NCBI GenBank assembly: GCA_942491415.1
Contig: CALOAD010000022.1
Location: 62,001 to 126,000, forward strand
Direction of reading: 5' to 3'
DNA length: 64,000 nt
DNA from: CALOAD01 sp942491415
Lineage (GTDB): Bacteria > Cyanobacteriota > Vampirovibrionia > Gastranaerophilales > CALOAD01
Every line of letters starts with the position of its first letter. Position 1 is the stretch's first letter. The notes under the pieces were generated by a model. It did not search any database. It was not told the DNA's origin and saw only the letters and a list, made by a program, of their open reading frames with translations. Both the position numbers and the translations under genes were made by a program. Shown here in pieces: positions 63,334-64,000 of this stretch.

Positions 63334-63603
63334 ATGACAACAACAGAACATAAAGGGTTTGTTATTAAAGACGTAGCAAAAGGCAAAGCGGATTGGTATT
63401 TATACACTGATCTTTGCAAAGGTTGCGGATTATGTCTTGAAAAATGCCCAATGAATTTAAAAGGCGAAAAGTGCTTGCAATGGTCTAAAGAAACAGGTCT
63501 TTATGCAACACCGGCTGTTCAACCTGATCCTGAAAAATGTATCGGTTGCGGAGCTTGCGCTCTTCTTTGTCCTGATAGTGCCATCAGGATTGAAAGAAAG
63601 TAG
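63334..63603 (+). CDS. 2-oxoacid oxidoreductase delta subunit, 2[4Fe-4S] ferredoxin
   Basis: An 89-residue ferredoxin-like subunit. Cluster one uses CKGCGLCLEKCP (C28, C31, C34, C38) and cluster two CIGCGACALLCP. It passes electrons from the oxidoreductase to free ferredoxin. AAAGGAG precedes the ATG, and a terminator follows. Confidence 0.92.
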   Translation: MTTTEHKGFVIKDVAKGKADWYLYTDLCKGCGLCLEKCPMNLKGEKCLQWSKETGLYATPAVQPDPEKCIGCGACALLCPDSAIRIERK

Positions 63604-63621
63604 ATGCTAAATAAAAACTAA

Positions 63622-63653
63622 AAAATAGACGCTTAGTATTAGGCGTCTATTTT
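63622..63653 (+). terminator. Terminator of the kor operon
   Basis: Stem AAAATAGACGC/GCGTCTATTTT with a 10-base loop, 18 bases past the last stop. Confidence 0.85.
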
Positions 63654-63780
63654 CTTGTAAAATGGAATTTAAAATTGTAAAGTTAAGTATATTTTACATA
63701 TCAAGTTTAAAAAGGCAATTTGAAAATTAAATTTGTTTTTAATTATTTATATATGAAATTAATTAAAAGGAGAAATTATT

Positions 63781-64000
63781 ATGGTAGATAGAATTGATTC
63801 AATAAATGTTATTCAAGAAGGTTTAGCCGTTTATAATGCTCAACCACTCAGGGGAAATAACACAATTCTTGGTGGAGACGGTGATGATGTAATTATTACA
63901 GATGGAGCCAATAACTACATTGATGGTGGTGCCGGTAATGATGACATTATAGTCACTAATGACAGCTTGGGTGAAGTTGATATTAGTGCTGAAGGTAGAG
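63781..64000 (+). CDS. N-terminal part of an RTX-like calcium-binding-repeat protein
   Basis: The frame is open from ATG 63781 (AAAGGAG 7 bases upstream) to the window edge, giving 73 residues. From residue 31 there are GGDGDDVIITDG and GGAGNDDIIV nonapeptide repeats typical of RTX proteins, which bind calcium after export by a type I system. There is no N-terminal signal peptide, as expected for type I substrates. The rest of the gene lies outside. Confidence 0.75.
   Translation, partial: MVDRIDSINVIQEGLAVYNAQPLRGNNTILGGDGDDVIITDGANNYIDGGAGNDDIIVTNDSLGEVDISAEGR

Overview
The window is AT-rich DNA from a diderm, anaerobic bacterium. Kdo genes (kdsD, kdsC), a Wza-type export protein, a two-partner secretion pair and several predicted outer-membrane barrels indicate an outer membrane. 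Rubredoxin, a [4Fe-4S] ferredoxin and a four-subunit 2-oxoacid:ferredoxin oxidoreductase indicate anaerobic metabolism. Flagellar-type export genes, a cyanobacteria-like exosortase/HpsJ set, a DUF561/LdpA-like fragment and gene families typical of gut Melainabacteria point to the non-photosynthetic relatives of Cyanobacteria (Vampirovibrionia, most like Gastranaerophilales). That placement is inferred from protein families recognised by eye, not from a tree.

Layout. 1-3.8 kb: end of a DUF561-like gene, a YjdF (DUF2992) gene behind a probable yjdF riboswitch, a STAS protein, kdsD-kdsC and a small exported protein. 3.8-4.5 kb: tRNA-Pro, tRNA-Gly, three 99-bp tandem units that look like tRNA-Gln genes without a T arm, then a normal tRNA-His. 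4.6-10 kb: TpsA adhesin and TpsB transporter, behind a 44-bp perfect palindrome. 10.1-26.2 kb: a surface-polysaccharide locus with flippase, CapA-like protein, asparagine-synthetase-like enzyme, two GT4 glycosyltransferases, Wza, Wzz/BY-kinase-like protein and Wzy/ligase. It closes with a compact minus-strand operon: PEP-CTERM protein, initiating sugar transferase, HpsJ-like protein, exosortase, EpsI.

26.7-35.2 kb: small proteins, rubredoxin, metF, smpB, a YvyF-like flagellar protein, a pseudopilin, MFS and other membrane proteins, a ferredoxin, DUF2023 and a lipase-like protein. 35.3-40.9 kb: minus-strand type III export operon (double-SpoA switch protein, FliO, FliP, an extended FliQ, a secretin-N-like protein, FliR) and an Ala/Gly-rich protein ending in Cys. 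41.3-50.7 kb: nitrilase, patatin, 3-methyladenine DNA glycosylase, radical SAM enzyme, sugar transporter and envelope proteins. 50.8-55.4 kb: three neighbouring hydrolase-like proteins (HNH-like, DEDDh exonuclease, phospholipase D). They share with a fourth protein at 44.1 kb a short N-terminal hydrophobic-[AS]-F-x-G motif, possibly a targeting tag. 55.7-63.6 kb: rny, ymdB-like, PHP phosphoesterase, the primary sigma factor and the kor operon. The window ends inside an RTX-like gene.

No insertion sequence, CRISPR array, rRNA or origin was seen. The features of most interest are the T-arm-less tRNA array, the complete exosortase operon next to the capsule locus, the shared FxG motif, and the unusual architecture of the type III export operon.
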